Shown here piece after piece: positions 25,235-37,129 of a stretch of DNA of 64,000 nucleotides (the first letter of the stretch is position 1; every line of letters begins with the position of its first letter). The stretch spans positions 682,001 through 746,000 of the forward strand of contig JAEVHH010000001.1 of the NCBI GenBank assembly GCA_017607445.1, written 5' to 3'. Origin of the DNA: Histoplasma ohiense (lineage: Eukaryota > Ascomycota > Eurotiomycetes > Onygenales > Ajellomycetaceae). The translations under genes and the position numbers were made by a program. The notes under the pieces are model-generated. The model was not told the origin of the DNA. It saw nothing but the letters and a program-made list of their open reading frames with translations, and did no database searches.

Positions 25235-26255
25235 AACATTCAACAATCATTTGCAATATGACCCTTCTTATGACAGTGAGAACACTTCTTCATTCAGTTA
25301 TATTTATCTTTTTTGATTTGTTCAGTTGAACTCATTTGTTTCTCTTGTTTTCTCTTGTTTCAATGATTGCTAGATCTATCAGAACAACACTGATTCTCTA
25401 TGAATATTGCAGATCTTTCTTTGTGAATAGCATGTCATCACTCTGACATATTTTTCTCAAGAGTCTGTAGAGTTCAAAGCAACTCTTTATAGTTCTGAGG
25501 CTCTTGATTTCAATAGTTGAGTTCTGTGTGTAATATCTTCAACATTTTACTACACAAGTTATCCATTCTTTATTCTTTGCTATATGAGGGTAAGTAGTAC
25601 TCTCAGTCTTTGAGATATTTAGAGAAATCACATATCAATTGTCATTCTTGTTGCTTTGCATTTTGAAACTTTTGACTTGTCAATTGATGCTGGTTCTGTG
25701 GATTGTTAATTTGCATTTCTAGATGTGATAGCATATCATCAAAAGTCAACAGTGTTGCTCCTCCATGTCTCTCATACAATGATACAAAATTCAACCATTT
25801 TTGCTTAATATGAGTGTTAAAATAGAGTTTAGCATCATTTATCTTGTGTTCTTTCTTTCAATAATACTGATGATGATGTGTAAAGAGAGTCAATATGCAA
25901 TCTTTATAGTTCTTGAATTCTAACATATTTTTTTCTTGATAATAGTTCTTAATCTCTAATCTCAGTGATGTTTCATTATCATTGTCTGTATTGTTTGCAG
26001 ATCAATTTTGCAGTGGTTCTGTGACAATATTCTGAGTTAATTGAGACTTGATGAGAGTATCTCCACAAATCTGTACTTTCAACTCATTGAGTTGCTGTTG
26101 TGCATGCAGAATAGCTAATTGCTGCTCTCATTCACAGATTTGATCATTCAACTGTTGCAAACACACATTGTGATCATTGAAGATAGTAGAGGATTCAGGT
26201 TGGTTTTCAAGAAATCTTGCATATATTGAAATGATCTTGTGTGTTTTAACTAATG
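25235..26255 (-). pseudogene. gag: A2 gag
   Basis: Matches A1 gag block for block, including the CCHC knuckle (about 25240-25285) and the coiled-coil N-terminus (about 26060-26160), with more stops. The boundary of the start codon is uncertain. Confidence 0.7.
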
Positions 26256-26340
26256 TTGTGTGTTTTAACTAACATTGTGTGCTTTATTGTAGGTGTGTGT
26301 AACAACAGACCACTCAAATAGAGTTATGAGTGATTAGAAT

Positions 26341-26611
26341 TGTAAGAGATGATTGTAGATATAATTATGAGAGTAGTGTGAAGTACACATATAGAATGTT
26401 AAGAAGATAGCAATCTCTATTATTCAAAGCTAATCACTGATCTTCTAATATCTACAGATATCAGTGAGCATTATATAGATGATCACCACACACTACAGCC
26501 ATCTATAGTGCTGTGTATTATGTCCCTTCTCATTAATTCTGGTGTGTTCTGTGTTCTTCTATTGCCATATAGCTATTTCCTAATATAGATATCTCCGTTG
26601 CGCCTATTACA
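26341..26611 (-). repeat. A2 5' LTR
   Basis: 271-bp LTR. The outer end keeps CG (CTCCGTTGCGCC at 26593-26604). The shared 12-mer GAGTGATTAGAA is at 26328-26339 on its inner side. Confidence 0.92.
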
Positions 26612-27657
26612 GTCACTGTTCATTCATATAATTCATAACATATACAAAAAGCAGTTAGCCATTCATCATCTTCATTAATTCTTATCTTATAGAAGACTGC
26701 AGAGATGTCAAGCTTTGTAAATCATTTTGCTTTTTCTATTCATTCAAGTATTTCATTGATGAGTGAGAGAGAGTATCAGTTCTTCTGTGTAATCTTGTTG
26801 AGTTCTTGATAGTCAACACAGAATTGTAAGTCTTCTTCTGATTTCTTCACAAACAGTACAGATACTGCAGTGGATGAGTTGCTAATACAAATGAAGTCTT
26901 TGTTCAGTAATTCATTGAATGTTTTTTGTAGAATGAGAAGTTCATTGTGTGATATGCTGTAGAGAGAATCTCAGAGTGGTTGCAGATTCTTATCATCTTT
27001 CTTGATGAGCTCAATTGTATGATCTATACTGAGTTCTTGATGAGAAGGAAGCTTTTCAGCTTCTTTCTCATCAAACACATCTGTGAAGGCTTTGTATGAT
27101 TTGAGTAGTTTCTTGTGTGATTTCTTGGAATCTTTGAGTTCTAACTTTTCTAATGCTTTTTTAATATCTGTCATGCTAGCAGTGAACACTTGGATGTTCT
27201 TCTTCTCATGTATTTGATAGATTAGTAGTTTGTACACTTTCACTGATATCTGAGTGAAATCAGTGATTCTATCAATGTCCTTCTTGTAAACATGGTCATC
27301 TTCTGGGAAAATAAGGCAGTGATTGTATGTGTCCAACAAGGTTTCAAATTCTGTGAGCTATGATAGACTGAGCATTAAATTGTACTCAAGGTTTTGTATT
27401 TCATATATATATATATTCTTTTTCTTGTGTCCTTCTACATTGACATTAAATCTTATCATGTTGTAGGAGGTGAATCCTCTGAAGCTGTCAAATTCACTGA
27501 GTTTACACAGTTTAAGAAAGAAAATACACTGAAGCTTATGCTTCTCAATCAGCTGAGTGTCTATAAGAGTGTAATGAAGAAAACCACTGTCTATCATTGC
27601 TTGTATATTGACTAGATTATTTACAATGATAGAAATTATAATTGCATCTGCTTGCAT
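26612..27657 (-). pseudogene. pol: C1 pol, N-terminal part: protease and start of RT
   Basis: Continuation of C1. Protease at 27358-27657 keeps AMIDSGFLHYTLID with DSG at 27583-27591. The linker and RT start (26620-27339) correspond to C2 21065-21805. The two halves of RT meet at the A2 insertion. Confidence 0.82.
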
Positions 27658-27779
27658 CTTCTGCTTAAATCTTCAGCTAGCTTTCTGCTTCTTAAGCTCT
27701 TGTCTGTGTTTTAGAGTGAGAGCTTGTCTTTTCTCTGTTCTTGTCTATCCACAGACAACACAGTGTTTACATATGTGGG

Positions 27780-28734
27780 GGGTTTACTTGAGATAATCAC
27801 ATTCAGACATTGATTTGTGAAGTGCTCTGACTTGTCACAGTGTATGCAGACTTCTCTGACAATTTGATTGATGATATTTTTCTCTGAGATGTTGAGGATT
27901 CTTGAGTGACTTGCATTTATGTGTGAAACTCAGTTCATTGATTCTGATTTAGAGGTGGGGGATGCTGCAGAGTGGTTTGAAGTGTATGCATTTGTTCAGT
28001 GAAATTCTCTGCAATTTTGAAGTGTGTGGAACTGAGACAGATTGTTGTTCAACAGATGAAGATCAGCATAGAATTTGCTGTATATTGAGAGTTTTGAATA
28101 CTCTATACTTCAGTTATGCAACTGAAAGTTCAAGTTCTTGAATAATATGTTGATCTTGACAGCATTGTCTCAGTATTGCTCATCTGCTTCTAGAAGTTTG
28201 TGATTGAATTCAGAAAGATAAGTTGTCAACACAACATTCATCTGATGAGTTTGATTAAGTCAGTCTAACATCTTGATTTGAAGTGTAGAATTGAGAAAGA
28301 GAGAGTTGAATTGTTGAAAAACTAGTTCTGATGTATGCTGATCATTCTGACAATGACTCATCCAGGGTTGAAATTTTGTTAATATGTTGCCATTCAATCT
28401 GCTATGAATATACCACACTTGATTGAATAGTGAGTCTATTGCTTGTCTGTTGATGTTCAATTTGATGTTTGCTTTTGATTTTCATGTGAGGTAGAGCACT
28501 AGATCTTCTTTGTATTTGTTGAGAATTGAAAGTTTCTCTCTTGAGAGCTTTTCATGAGGCATGAGTGTAGAAGGAATGATGAATGTGGGAGTGCTCATTT
28601 CAGCAAGTCATCATTGCAATTCAGTCATCTGTAGTGCTTGCTGCTGAAGAATACTTTGTAGGTCTAAGTTGTTGTCTGCTGTGTTTGGATGCAGCAGGTG
28701 TTTGTAGAATTGTTTGTAGTTCATTTTGATATCT
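27780..28734 (-). pseudogene. gag: C1 gag
   Basis: The start codon is at 28734-28732 by alignment with C2. Gag core at about 28160-28500 has NRQAIDSLFNQVWYIHSRLN; the knuckle region is about 27800-27860. Broken by stops. The following 365 bp (28735-29099) are the leader with the same short repeats as C2 and hold no gene. Confidence 0.75.
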
Positions 28735-29099
28735 AAAAACATGTAATAATAATAAAAGAAAAGAAATACTTGTAGATACTCAGTTCTCTCACAGACATTA
28801 TTTGCAGTGTTGCAGTGCTAAGCTTGATCAAGCTTCTTCATGAACACTATTCACAGTGTTATGATTCATAGACACTCAGGCCTTGTAGAACACAGTCAAT
28901 TGTGTTTCAGATGCTTAGACATAATAATCTATATAACTAATGATAAGAACACTCAGACTCATGAGAAATCTTTTGTAACAACTAGACACTCAGATCTGTA
29001 AACAATGCACTCAAGTGTAAGAACTGATAACAATACACTTGGGCATAAAAACTAATAACAAAGCACTCAAGCCTTAAATACAGAAGAATCAATTTGTAA

Positions 29100-29569
29100 T
29101 GTAATGAGCATACTTCAATTAACAATTTGATACTATTCTAATTACAGATTATGAATTGATTAAGAAAAGAAAGAGAAAAGAAATCAGAAGAAAAGATCAT
29201 ATGAAGAAGATTCTTATAGAGAAAAGTTTGAGATGAAAGAATATCAGAAGCCACTCCACAGTGGAGTGCAGAGCAGAAGAACATTAAGAGATACATGTAA
29301 GAATTGTTAGAGACTATACAAGTGCAGAACACAGAGCAGAAGAATGTTAGAAGCTATGCAGAAGAATTGTTAGAAACTACACAAGTGCAGAGCACAGAGC
29401 AGAAGAACATTAAGAGCTATACAGAAGAATTGTTAGAAACTATATGAGCACAGAGCACAGAGTGGAAGAACATCAAGGGTTACATGAGATCACAACAGTC
29501 AGAAACGAGCGGGTGCAGAAGAGGAGTTGATTGCGTAAGTTAATTACTAACAAGTGCTAATCCATCACA
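29100..29569 (-). repeat. C1 5' LTR (470 bp)
   Basis: Matches 11359-11828 in length and blocks. CG survives near its outer end (GAACGAGCGGG-like at about 29505-29515 and TTGCGTAAG at 29531-29539). Confidence 0.9.
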
Positions 29570-29853
29570 CTTTCAGATACAGCAGCAGCAGTCCTCTTGA
29601 GAATCACACTATAGCTTCATCATGAATGATCATACATCAGATCAGAAATGAATATACAGCTTAGAAAAATCCTTTTCAATGAGCTGAGTCTTCTCAAGAG
29701 TTGTCATCTGAATTCTGTTTTCTCTCTCTTTGTGTACATAGAAATCTCTTCAGCATAGCATGTCTTCATGCTCTTTGAAAGGCCTCTGAAACACAGATGC
29801 TGCCCGTGTTTTCTTCGGGACATTAAATCAATACAAACAAACAAACAAACAAA
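29570..29853 (+). other. L1 3' end with (CAAA)n tail
   Basis: Last part of L1, matching L2 53740-54017 and L3 62190-63413. It includes a relatively undecayed patch GCCCGTGTTTTCTTCGGG (29802-29819) and ends in TACAAACAAACAAAC repeats. A short tandem repeat instead of poly(A) is usual for this kind of LINE. Confidence 0.85.
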
Positions 29854-30827
29854 CATCTTCAGAGCTAGATGTAGAAGAACTTATGAATATTATTGTATGA
29901 AGAGTTGTGAAGAACTTTGATCTATCTGTGAACATTATTAATGACTGAGATTCATTAATAAATAGCAAGTTTTGATTGATATTATGTTATCTACTTCATA
30001 TTCAATGAAAATTATCAACAGCATTCCACCCGCAAACTAACAGTCAGACAGAATGATTGAATCAGATGATTGAACATTATCTTCACACATATTGCAGCTA
30101 TCAGCAAGATAATTGAATAGAATGGATTTCTCTTATGCAATGGGCATATAACAATGTCTTTCATACATTGATAAAAATGACACTATCTGAAGCAATGATC
30201 AGCCGACCAACTGAACTTTGCATAGATGTGGAACCCCCAAGCATGAGTGCATTAAAATCAGTGATGAAACAAGTGAAATGAATGAAGTAAGTGAAGAACA
30301 AGATCTGAGAATGTCTGAAAGCTGTCAAAGCAGCTGAGAAAAAGTATTATAATCAGTATCATATATCAAAAAGCTTTAAGATAGAGGACTGAGTAATGCT
30401 GCATGCAAAAAATATATTCATCTTATGATTCTCACTCAAACTAGATCATCAATTTTTAAGTCTCTTTCAAATAATTGATATCTGTGATATACAGATGTAC
30501 AAACTGAAACTTACACTGTAATATAAAGAAATTCATTCTGTATTTCATATTTCCCTTCTCAAATCATATCATATATGCAACAGACAAATCCTGCAAGCAG
30601 AACTGATAATTATAGATATATAAGAGAAATGAAAAGTTGAAGCTATATTAGACAAACATCAGTACCACAGTCAAACACAATATCTTATCAAATGAAAAGA
30701 TTGTACAGATGCAGATAATTCTTGAGAATCTGAGAAAAACTTAATGAACAGTCAGAAATACTTGAAACAGTTTAATAAAATCTATCAGAAGTCAGTTAGT
30801 AAATGAAAATGAAGAAGATGATGATGA
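29854..30827 (+). pseudogene. pol: A3 pol fragment: integrase core and chromodomain
   Basis: Starts at the L1 junction inside integrase. LSTAFHPQTNSQTE is at about 30007-30048 and EAMISRPTELCIDVEPPSM near 30190-30245, with the FHISLLKSY-like block near 30540-30570. The chromodomain-like end is about 30650-30800. Stops are frequent. Confidence 0.82.
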
Positions 30828-30840
30828 CTGCTGAATATAT

Positions 30841-31372
30841 TTATTCTGTTCAGAGATTAAAAAACAGATCTACTTCAGCTTGATCAGTGTCATTCAAGAA
30901 ATTATCATCAAGACAAATCTGCTTATTATTCTTGATTTTTTCAACTGATGAAACACAATGTTTCAATGATGATTTGAGAGCTGTGATTGATGATGTAATC
31001 ATCAGAATCTCATCAATCACTGTTTCAGCTGAAGTCTCAGAAGAACTGTCTCATTGAATCTCTTGAATCTTCACAGTAAAAAATTTAATCACCACAGTCA
31101 CAGCACTCTGCAAAATGTTAATATTCAAAGTATTCATATCAGTGACAATTAGATTCTCAGCAGTGTTGATAATCATCTGAGTCAATTCAACAACATTCAC
31201 TGACATCTAATATGAGTTAATGTTATATACTGTAAAAACATCTGTTTTGAATAACAATTTATCAGAATGCAAGTGTGCTTTGTCACTGAGCAGTGCTTGC
31301 ATTTTTTGTGTCAATATTCAGCAGACTCACAATGATGATGAGGAGATGTTGTCAAATGTTGAATACAATGAC
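30841..31372 (-). pseudogene. Antisense gene of family A, copy A3: exon 3 and end of exon 2
   Basis: On the minus strand exon 3 is 31206-30841, ending in the same TAA as A1 and A2. Intron 2 is 31262-31207, one base shorter, and its donor has changed from GTAAGT to ATAAAT, so this copy could not splice normally. The end of exon 2 occupies 31372-31263. The rest of exon 2 is beyond B1 at 38778-39167. Confidence 0.68.
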
Positions 31373-31637
31373 TGTGAGATGTAGTGACAGTGTGAAGAGT
31401 AACAGTAGAAGATAGTTTATAGCGTAGCAGAGATAATAGTAATATATTGTAGAGTGTAATATAGTAGTGTAACATAGCATAGCTAATCACTAAGGAAGAA
31501 AAGAAAGAGAAAGAAGATGTGCGAAATACATACATCAATATATATATATACATATAGAAATAGCGGTAGTGAGAGTATAATGGAAAGAGATAAGAATAAG
31601 TGAAGATAATAAGGAAATAATAAATGAATGCATTACA
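31373..31637 (-). repeat. B1 3' LTR (265 bp)
   Basis: Begins TGTGAGATGTAG and ends TGCATTACA on the plus strand, in the same orientation as 38513-38777. A purine tract on the minus strand (AAAAAAGAGAGAC at about 31639-31652) lies just inside. Confidence 0.92.
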
Positions 31638-32043
31638 ATTGTCTCTCTTTTTTATAAGAGCTGCTCTCAGTGATTGTATAGATTGCTTGTTAGTAGATAA
31701 TTGCATTCCCATATTGTAAGTTCTGTTTGTTGATAGCAGTATATCGATTACGTCCCCTAGATAGCTTGTATACACATTGTTATCAATTTTCTAATGAGAT
31801 GGAATTGATGGATTCTTTGATTGTCAGAGATTGTGTGCAGAGAAGCAAAAAGAATTTCTTTCTTCTTGAAAATTTCTCTTCTTTTTTAACTTGATCATCA
31901 TCAAAGCTTCTTTTCATTCTGCTGTGATTTTTTATTTTCAATAAAAATTTTTAAATTTTTATTGATTCTCTCTCTCTCTTTCTTCTTTTTTTGAAATGGG
32001 CTCTCTCAGATATTCTGATTTTAAGTAAGTTGTTTTCTCACTG
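31638..32043. other. B1 leader beside 3' LTR
   Basis: About 400 bp, with mixed A/T- and pyrimidine-rich stretches (31905-32000) and no recognised domain. It takes the place of the leader and putative promoter of the antisense gene. B2 lacks this region. Confidence 0.5.
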
Positions 32044-33100
32044 ATGCTTATTGTGTATTATTGCTGGTGTTTCTTGTCAGTGGTGTTATTAGTGTGGTCA
32101 TGTGTGCCACTAGCTTGTTTTCATATAGTGTCATTTGCTGTTTGCTTGTTACATTGCTCTAGCTCTAATCACATGATGCACAACAGTTGGATTCTGTGTG
32201 AATGTTGTGCCCCCAAGCTGAGGGATGTTGACTTTTGATGTGTGTTGAGGTTAAATGCTCAGAAGTGTTGTGAGACTTGTGTCTCTGCAGAAAAATCCTG
32301 CAAATCCATGAGTAATCCTCTTTAATTCTTGCTCTTAGCAATGTTGATATACTGATAATGATGCTAGATGTGTGATACACCTCTTCTGAGGTGCATCATA
32401 CATGAATGAGTGTTTATCTTTGCAGAGATGGTGACTGAGAAGGATATGATCAATCATAAAAGTTGTTTTTGTTGTTTGATAAAACAATTGAATGCATCTT
32501 GTTTGGTGATGCTGTCTGCTCAGAGCAGAGCAGAGATGAATGCTCTATAATTTCAGCACTGAGCAGCAGCTGAGTCTGCAGAGGTGCAGGTTTTGAAGAC
32601 TGTGATTATATCTGATTCTTTCAGAGCAGAGATGTTAGAGGAAGAGAAGGATGTGAAGAAGAGAATTTTGAAGATGATGAGCTCTGAGAGCTCTGTGATG
32701 AAGAGGTTGATTGAGAAGAGATTGATGAAGAACAAGTTGACTGAAGAGTCAATAAAGAAGATTGTGAAGACACTGATGACTGCAGCAGTGTCTGTGATGT
32801 CTGCTTTCTTTGTCAATTTATCACTGACATCAGTGAAGCAGAGGGAGAGAGTGCTCTGAATGATGGAAAAGTGAAAGAAAAAGATGGAGGAAAATGTCTT
32901 TCTTCATTGAATGTGCCAGAGAATGGGTAGATTGATGAAGGAGAGAAGATGTGAGAAGATAAATATCTTGTGAAATAGGCATTTGTCTATACCTCTGCAC
33001 CCAAAATGAGTGCTGGTAATATACAAGTATCAGAAGAAGTATTGAACAAGAATGACAGAGAGAGAAAATGAGAGAAATGATGAAAGAGAGAAGAGAAAAT
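32044..33100 (+). pseudogene. Antisense accessory gene of family B, copy B1: Cys6 motif
   Basis: At 32197-32301 the plus strand encodes C-x2-C-x10-C-x9-C-x2-C-x6-C, broken by one TGA that fits CGA decay. Two codons after the last Cys the sequence reads ATGAGT preceded by CC. If this was GTGAGT before a CG-to-CA change, it is a phase-0 intron donor at the same place as intron 1 of the family A gene. A possible acceptor TAG lies at about 32370. Further on, 32584-32859 is open and rich in Glu, Lys and Met. It then continues with blocks matching the better preserved B2 copy (32900-33060 against 43570-43740). The exact exons are not determined. Function unknown. Confidence 0.58.
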
Positions 33101-33215
33101 GAGAGATGAGAGATGAGATGAAAATGAATGAACTGAAGATTTTTAGACTTTTCTTAGAACTCATTTTCTTTGTCTTTTTCTTGCTTGTATATTTTATCTT
33201 TTGTATTTATTATAC

Positions 33216-36200
33216 TCAAATTGAATTTTTTTTTTTTCTTTTTCTCTTTTCTCTGATAAAATTCTTAAAAAAAATGCATTTGATTGGAGTTTGAGTGAGA
33301 TTTGTGCTTCTAGCATTTTTCAATTTAAGATTTGCACTTCTGATGTCTTTCAACTTGATGTTTGTGCTTTTGACATTTGAGAGTATGTTGGTTTTGTATT
33401 TGTTGTTCATTTTCTTGTTCAAGAAAGATTTTGAATGTCTGAGTGTTCAATATATTTTCTTCTGATTTTCATGTATCATCACTAGAATCTCAACCTGTCC
33501 ATCTCATAAGATATTCTGAAGATTTGTTTTTTCATTGTTGTTTTTCAAGAATTTCTTCAACTTGATATTCTTCTTCACTGTCAATAAATTCTGGTTCTGA
33601 TTCTGATAGAGCTTCATTTCTGCAGTTGTATGGCTTTAATAAAGATACATGGAATACAGAATGGATGCTTCTATATGAAGATGACAGTTCTAGTTTGTAT
33701 GCTTGTTTTTCAATGGTATTCAGAATCTTGAAGAATCCCACATATTTATGATTGAGTTTGTGAATCAAGCACAGCAATTGGAGATTTTTTGCATTGAGCA
33801 TGATATAGTCATCTATTTTAAATTGTTGAGATTTATGTTTTGCATTATAATAGATTTTCTGTGTTTGTTGTGTCTTTTGTAGATTCTCAATGAGCTTATG
33901 ATATGTTTTCTCAATATATTTTGCACAGCTAGCAGCATGTATGGTGACTGATTATGGTGATTTGCTGACATTAATTTTCAAATCAGATTGATATCTCATT
34001 AAGACTTCCACAGATGCCATTTCAGTAGAGGCATATTGAGAGATATTGTAAACAAACTGTGTCAGCAGTAGTCAGTGTGCCCAGTCATCTTGATGATAGT
34101 TGGTAAAGCATCAGAGATAATGTTTCAAGGTTTGATTTTGTTGTTCCATTTGATCATCTGTTTGAGAGTGAAAGGCTGTTGAAAGTTTCCAGTGTGTGTC
34201 TAGCATATAACAAAAGGTGGACCAATAATGGCTTGTAAACAGTGAATCTCAATTGAATATATGGTTTTTGAGTACTCTGTAAATTGTATAGAACTTGGTA
34301 TAAATGATTTCTGCTAGTTCATCAGTCATAATGTTTTTGGTGCAAGGAATATAGATCATAAACTTGATATATATATTCACAATCACTAAAATTGCATTGT
34401 AGATTTGATGGAGGAATGTAGAGGCTGGCAAGTCTGTAATAAAATTCATAGTAATGAACTCAAAAGAATTTGATGATAAGAGAATTGTATTCAATTCTTC
34501 ATATTGTCTGTGCTGTTTTGGCTTTACTTTTTGACAAGTATCATAAGTGGATATATAATCTTTGATATCTCTGACTAGCTCATGTCAATAGTATTTGTTC
34601 TGAATGCTGTCTATAAACTTTTTTATATCAAAGTGACCTCTCTGTGAATCATCATGATTTGCACTGATAATTTCATCAATGAGTGTCTTTTGTTGAGGGA
34701 CATACATGCAATCATCAGCATGCAATATATCATTCTCAGAAATTGTTCATAGTATATTTTCAGTGATAGTTATACTCTTCTCTTTTATCTTCTCTCTTTA
34801 CTCAGCAGCAAAAGAATCAATCTTCTGTACTTTACTTAGAAATGAGATGAAGGATTCAGACATTTCTGTATATGCTGAGTTCTCAAGAATAGTCTTATTG
34901 ACTGCAATCTGAGGCATATATTACTCAATGCACAATGGAGGGGAAGAGTTTACATGAGAGATAGAAGATGTCAATATATGAAGTGTTTTTCACTCATTAA
35001 AAGAAGCATTTTGCTCATTAGAGATCTGTGTATAGACTACATCAGAAGAAATATCATTTTGAAAAGAAGTATCAGTTTCTCAGTCTAGTCTAACTCCATG
35101 TTTCAGCTTCTGTTGCAGGGTAGATAATATAGTTTGATCATTATAGGCCTCACTGTAGTCTGTGCAATAACTGAGCTCATCAGCTGAATTCTTTGATTCA
35201 GAGTGATGCAGTAATATAAAATCATAAGCAGATAAAGCTTTCACTCATCTGATCTGACATCTGTTCAGTTTCTTAGTTGTCATAAAGTACTGCAGATTGG
35301 TATGATCAGATCAGACTTGAATTGAATACTGACTTTTCTTCAGATAGTGTCTTCAATTTTTAAATGCTGCTACAATAGTCAAGAGTTCTTTATCATGAGT
35401 ATCATAATGTGTTTCCACATCAATCAACTTTCTTGATCAGAAGACAACTGAATGCCAGTGTCTATCATTCTGCAACTGTGACAGAATAGCAGTGACTGCA
35501 AAAGTGGACATATCAGATTCAATCTGAATACACCAAGCTGAGTCAAAATGAGCTAATAGAGGAGCATGTATAAAGTGTAATTTGAGCTCATTGAAAGTGC
35601 TTTGAGTATCTTCTATTCATATAAAAGTGGCTTTTCTTTCTCTCTTCTTGCTCTCTTTTGTAAGTTCAAATAATGGGGCTGCAATAGAGGAGAAAGACTT
35701 AATAAATCACTGATAGAAATTAGCAAAACCCAAGAAGAATTGAACCTCTTTAATTGATTTAGATGTAGATCATTCTACAATAGTGGAGACTCTGTCTGAC
35801 TTCATCTCAACATCATTTGTATCTATAACAAACTCTAGAAACAAGATCTTGTTCACTTTAAATTCACACTTAGAGAGTTTTGCAAATAGATTCACATGTT
35901 TGAGACATTCTAGCATCTTAGTAACATGCACTTTATATTCCTGCTTTGAATTGGAGAATATGAGAATGTTGTCCAAATAGACAACACAACATATATTCAA
36001 CAAATCAGACAAGACATTGTTAATGTATGCTTAGAATGTCACTGAAGTATTAACTAGTTCAAATGATATAACTACATATTCAAAATGTTCATATCTTGTT
36101 CTAAAGGCTGTCTTCCAACAGTCTTTTGCTACTATAAGTATACAGTGATAGACATCTTGAAGGTTCAGCTTAGTGAACATCTTAGCTTTAGAAAGTCTAT

Positions 36201-37020
36201 TAAATAATTCACTTATTAGAGATAGAGAGTATTGATTCTTGATAGTGATTTGATTTAACCCTTGATAGTCTACACAAAGATGGAGTCCATTATCTTTTTT
36301 GAGAACAAAGAGAATCAATGTATCAGTTGAGCTACTGAATGATTGTATTCACTCTTTATCTAATGCATTTTTTAAATATTCTCTTAGAGTGGCTAACTCA
36401 GTTTCAGAGAGATTGTATATCAGCATAAATGGAGATTGTGCATCAGACTTGAGATCTATACAGTGTTCTGTCTCTTCTGATTTTTTTGTGCTTATAGCAG
36501 CTTCTTCTGAGAAGATATGTGTGTATGACATGACATAATTGGGTAGACCAGTTGGCAAGTCTGAATACACAGCTGAGAATATATATAAAGCATGTTTTGA
36601 GTCTTTTGAATGTTCTGTAGATAATACTACAAGCATTTCTACTCTAACTTCTGTGAGAACTTCAGCTAAGACATCTTGTTCAGAAATAATTTAAGGCTGT
36701 TATTCATCTTCAGAGCTTCTAAAGAAGAATTGTCCATCTGATCAATCTATAAGAAAATTTGTTTGTCTTAATTAAGGAAATTCTAATATAAGACTGTAGT
36801 TCTTCATCTTTATTGCATGGAAGAAATGAGATGTCTGCTGTGCATTACTCTTGTGATCAATGACAGTAGTTGCAATGTTATACTCTTCAAAGAAATGCAT
36901 TATGCATTCATCAATTGACTTGATCATTTTGATGTTGCAGTGAGCAGCTTCTAGATTGTGATTCTTTGCTCAAAATTCATTGACACAGTTTACTTCTGAT
37001 TCAGAGTCTACTAGCACAAG
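33216..37020 (-). pseudogene. pol: B1 pol: protease, RT, RNase H, integrase, chromodomain
   Basis: Protease remnant near 36995-37010 reads VDSESEVN for VDSG. RT (35770-36330) has VDYQGLNQITIKNQYSLSLI and a catalytic box at 35968-35979 reading YLDN, a D-to-N change. RNase H is about 35200-35650. The integrase zinc region is near 34620-34720 and the core about 34240-34600. The block FHVSLLKPYN is near 33650 and a chromodomain at about 33410-33570 has SDDTxKSEENIL. Many stops. Confidence 0.85.
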
Positions 37021-37129
37021 CACTTTTTGCAGACTCTTAGATGTAGCAAGTTTCACTGTGACAGTGAAGCTTAAAATATTTTTGCATTGACTTTCTGTGC
37101 TTATAGCTGTCATTGTGAGCTGAATGATA

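Larger units (their letters stand above)
14354..26611 (-). mobile_element. Gypsy chromovirus A2, interrupted by C2, inserted in C1
   Basis: Direct 271-bp LTRs and duplication GTCAC at 14349-14353 and 26612-26616. It carries the same antisense gene and pol order as A1. It has lost about 970 bp between the integrase zinc region and RNase H (junction near 17478) and is split at 18022 by C2. Decay of CG and GG/CC is heavier than in A1. Confidence 0.92.
11359..29569 (-). mobile_element. Gypsy chromovirus C1, interrupted by A2, inserted in L1
   Basis: LTRs of 470 bp at both ends with flanking duplication TTTTC (11354-11358) and CTTTC (29570-29574), one C/T difference. The element is split at 14353 by A2; without A2 it is about 5.95 kb. 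Order, read leftward from 29099: gag, protease, RT, [A2], RT end, RNase H, integrase, chromodomain. No antisense gene is present in this family. Confidence 0.92.
1..29853 (+). mobile_element. LINE copy L1 (Tad/I-like), split in three by nested insertions
   Basis: L1 enters the window inside its endonuclease domain and is present as 1-3481, 10607-11358 and 29570-29853. The gaps are filled by LTR elements A1 and C1, each bounded by a 5-bp duplication, so the three parts join into one LINE when those are removed. The order is endonuclease end, reverse transcriptase, RNase H, a Cys/His motif, a Thr/Ser/Asp-coding tandem repeat, a pyrimidine-rich stretch and a (CAAA)n tail at about 29833-29853. 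The same order occurs in L2 and L3. The sequence after the tail is integrase of element A3, so L1 inserted into A3; its 5' end is outside the window. Confidence 0.88.

Noticed and set aside
33106..33294. Small membrane protein (Phe/Leu-rich open stretch)
   Set aside because: It lies on a T-rich tract antisense to pol after the chromodomain; B2 has the same tract with a shifted frame.
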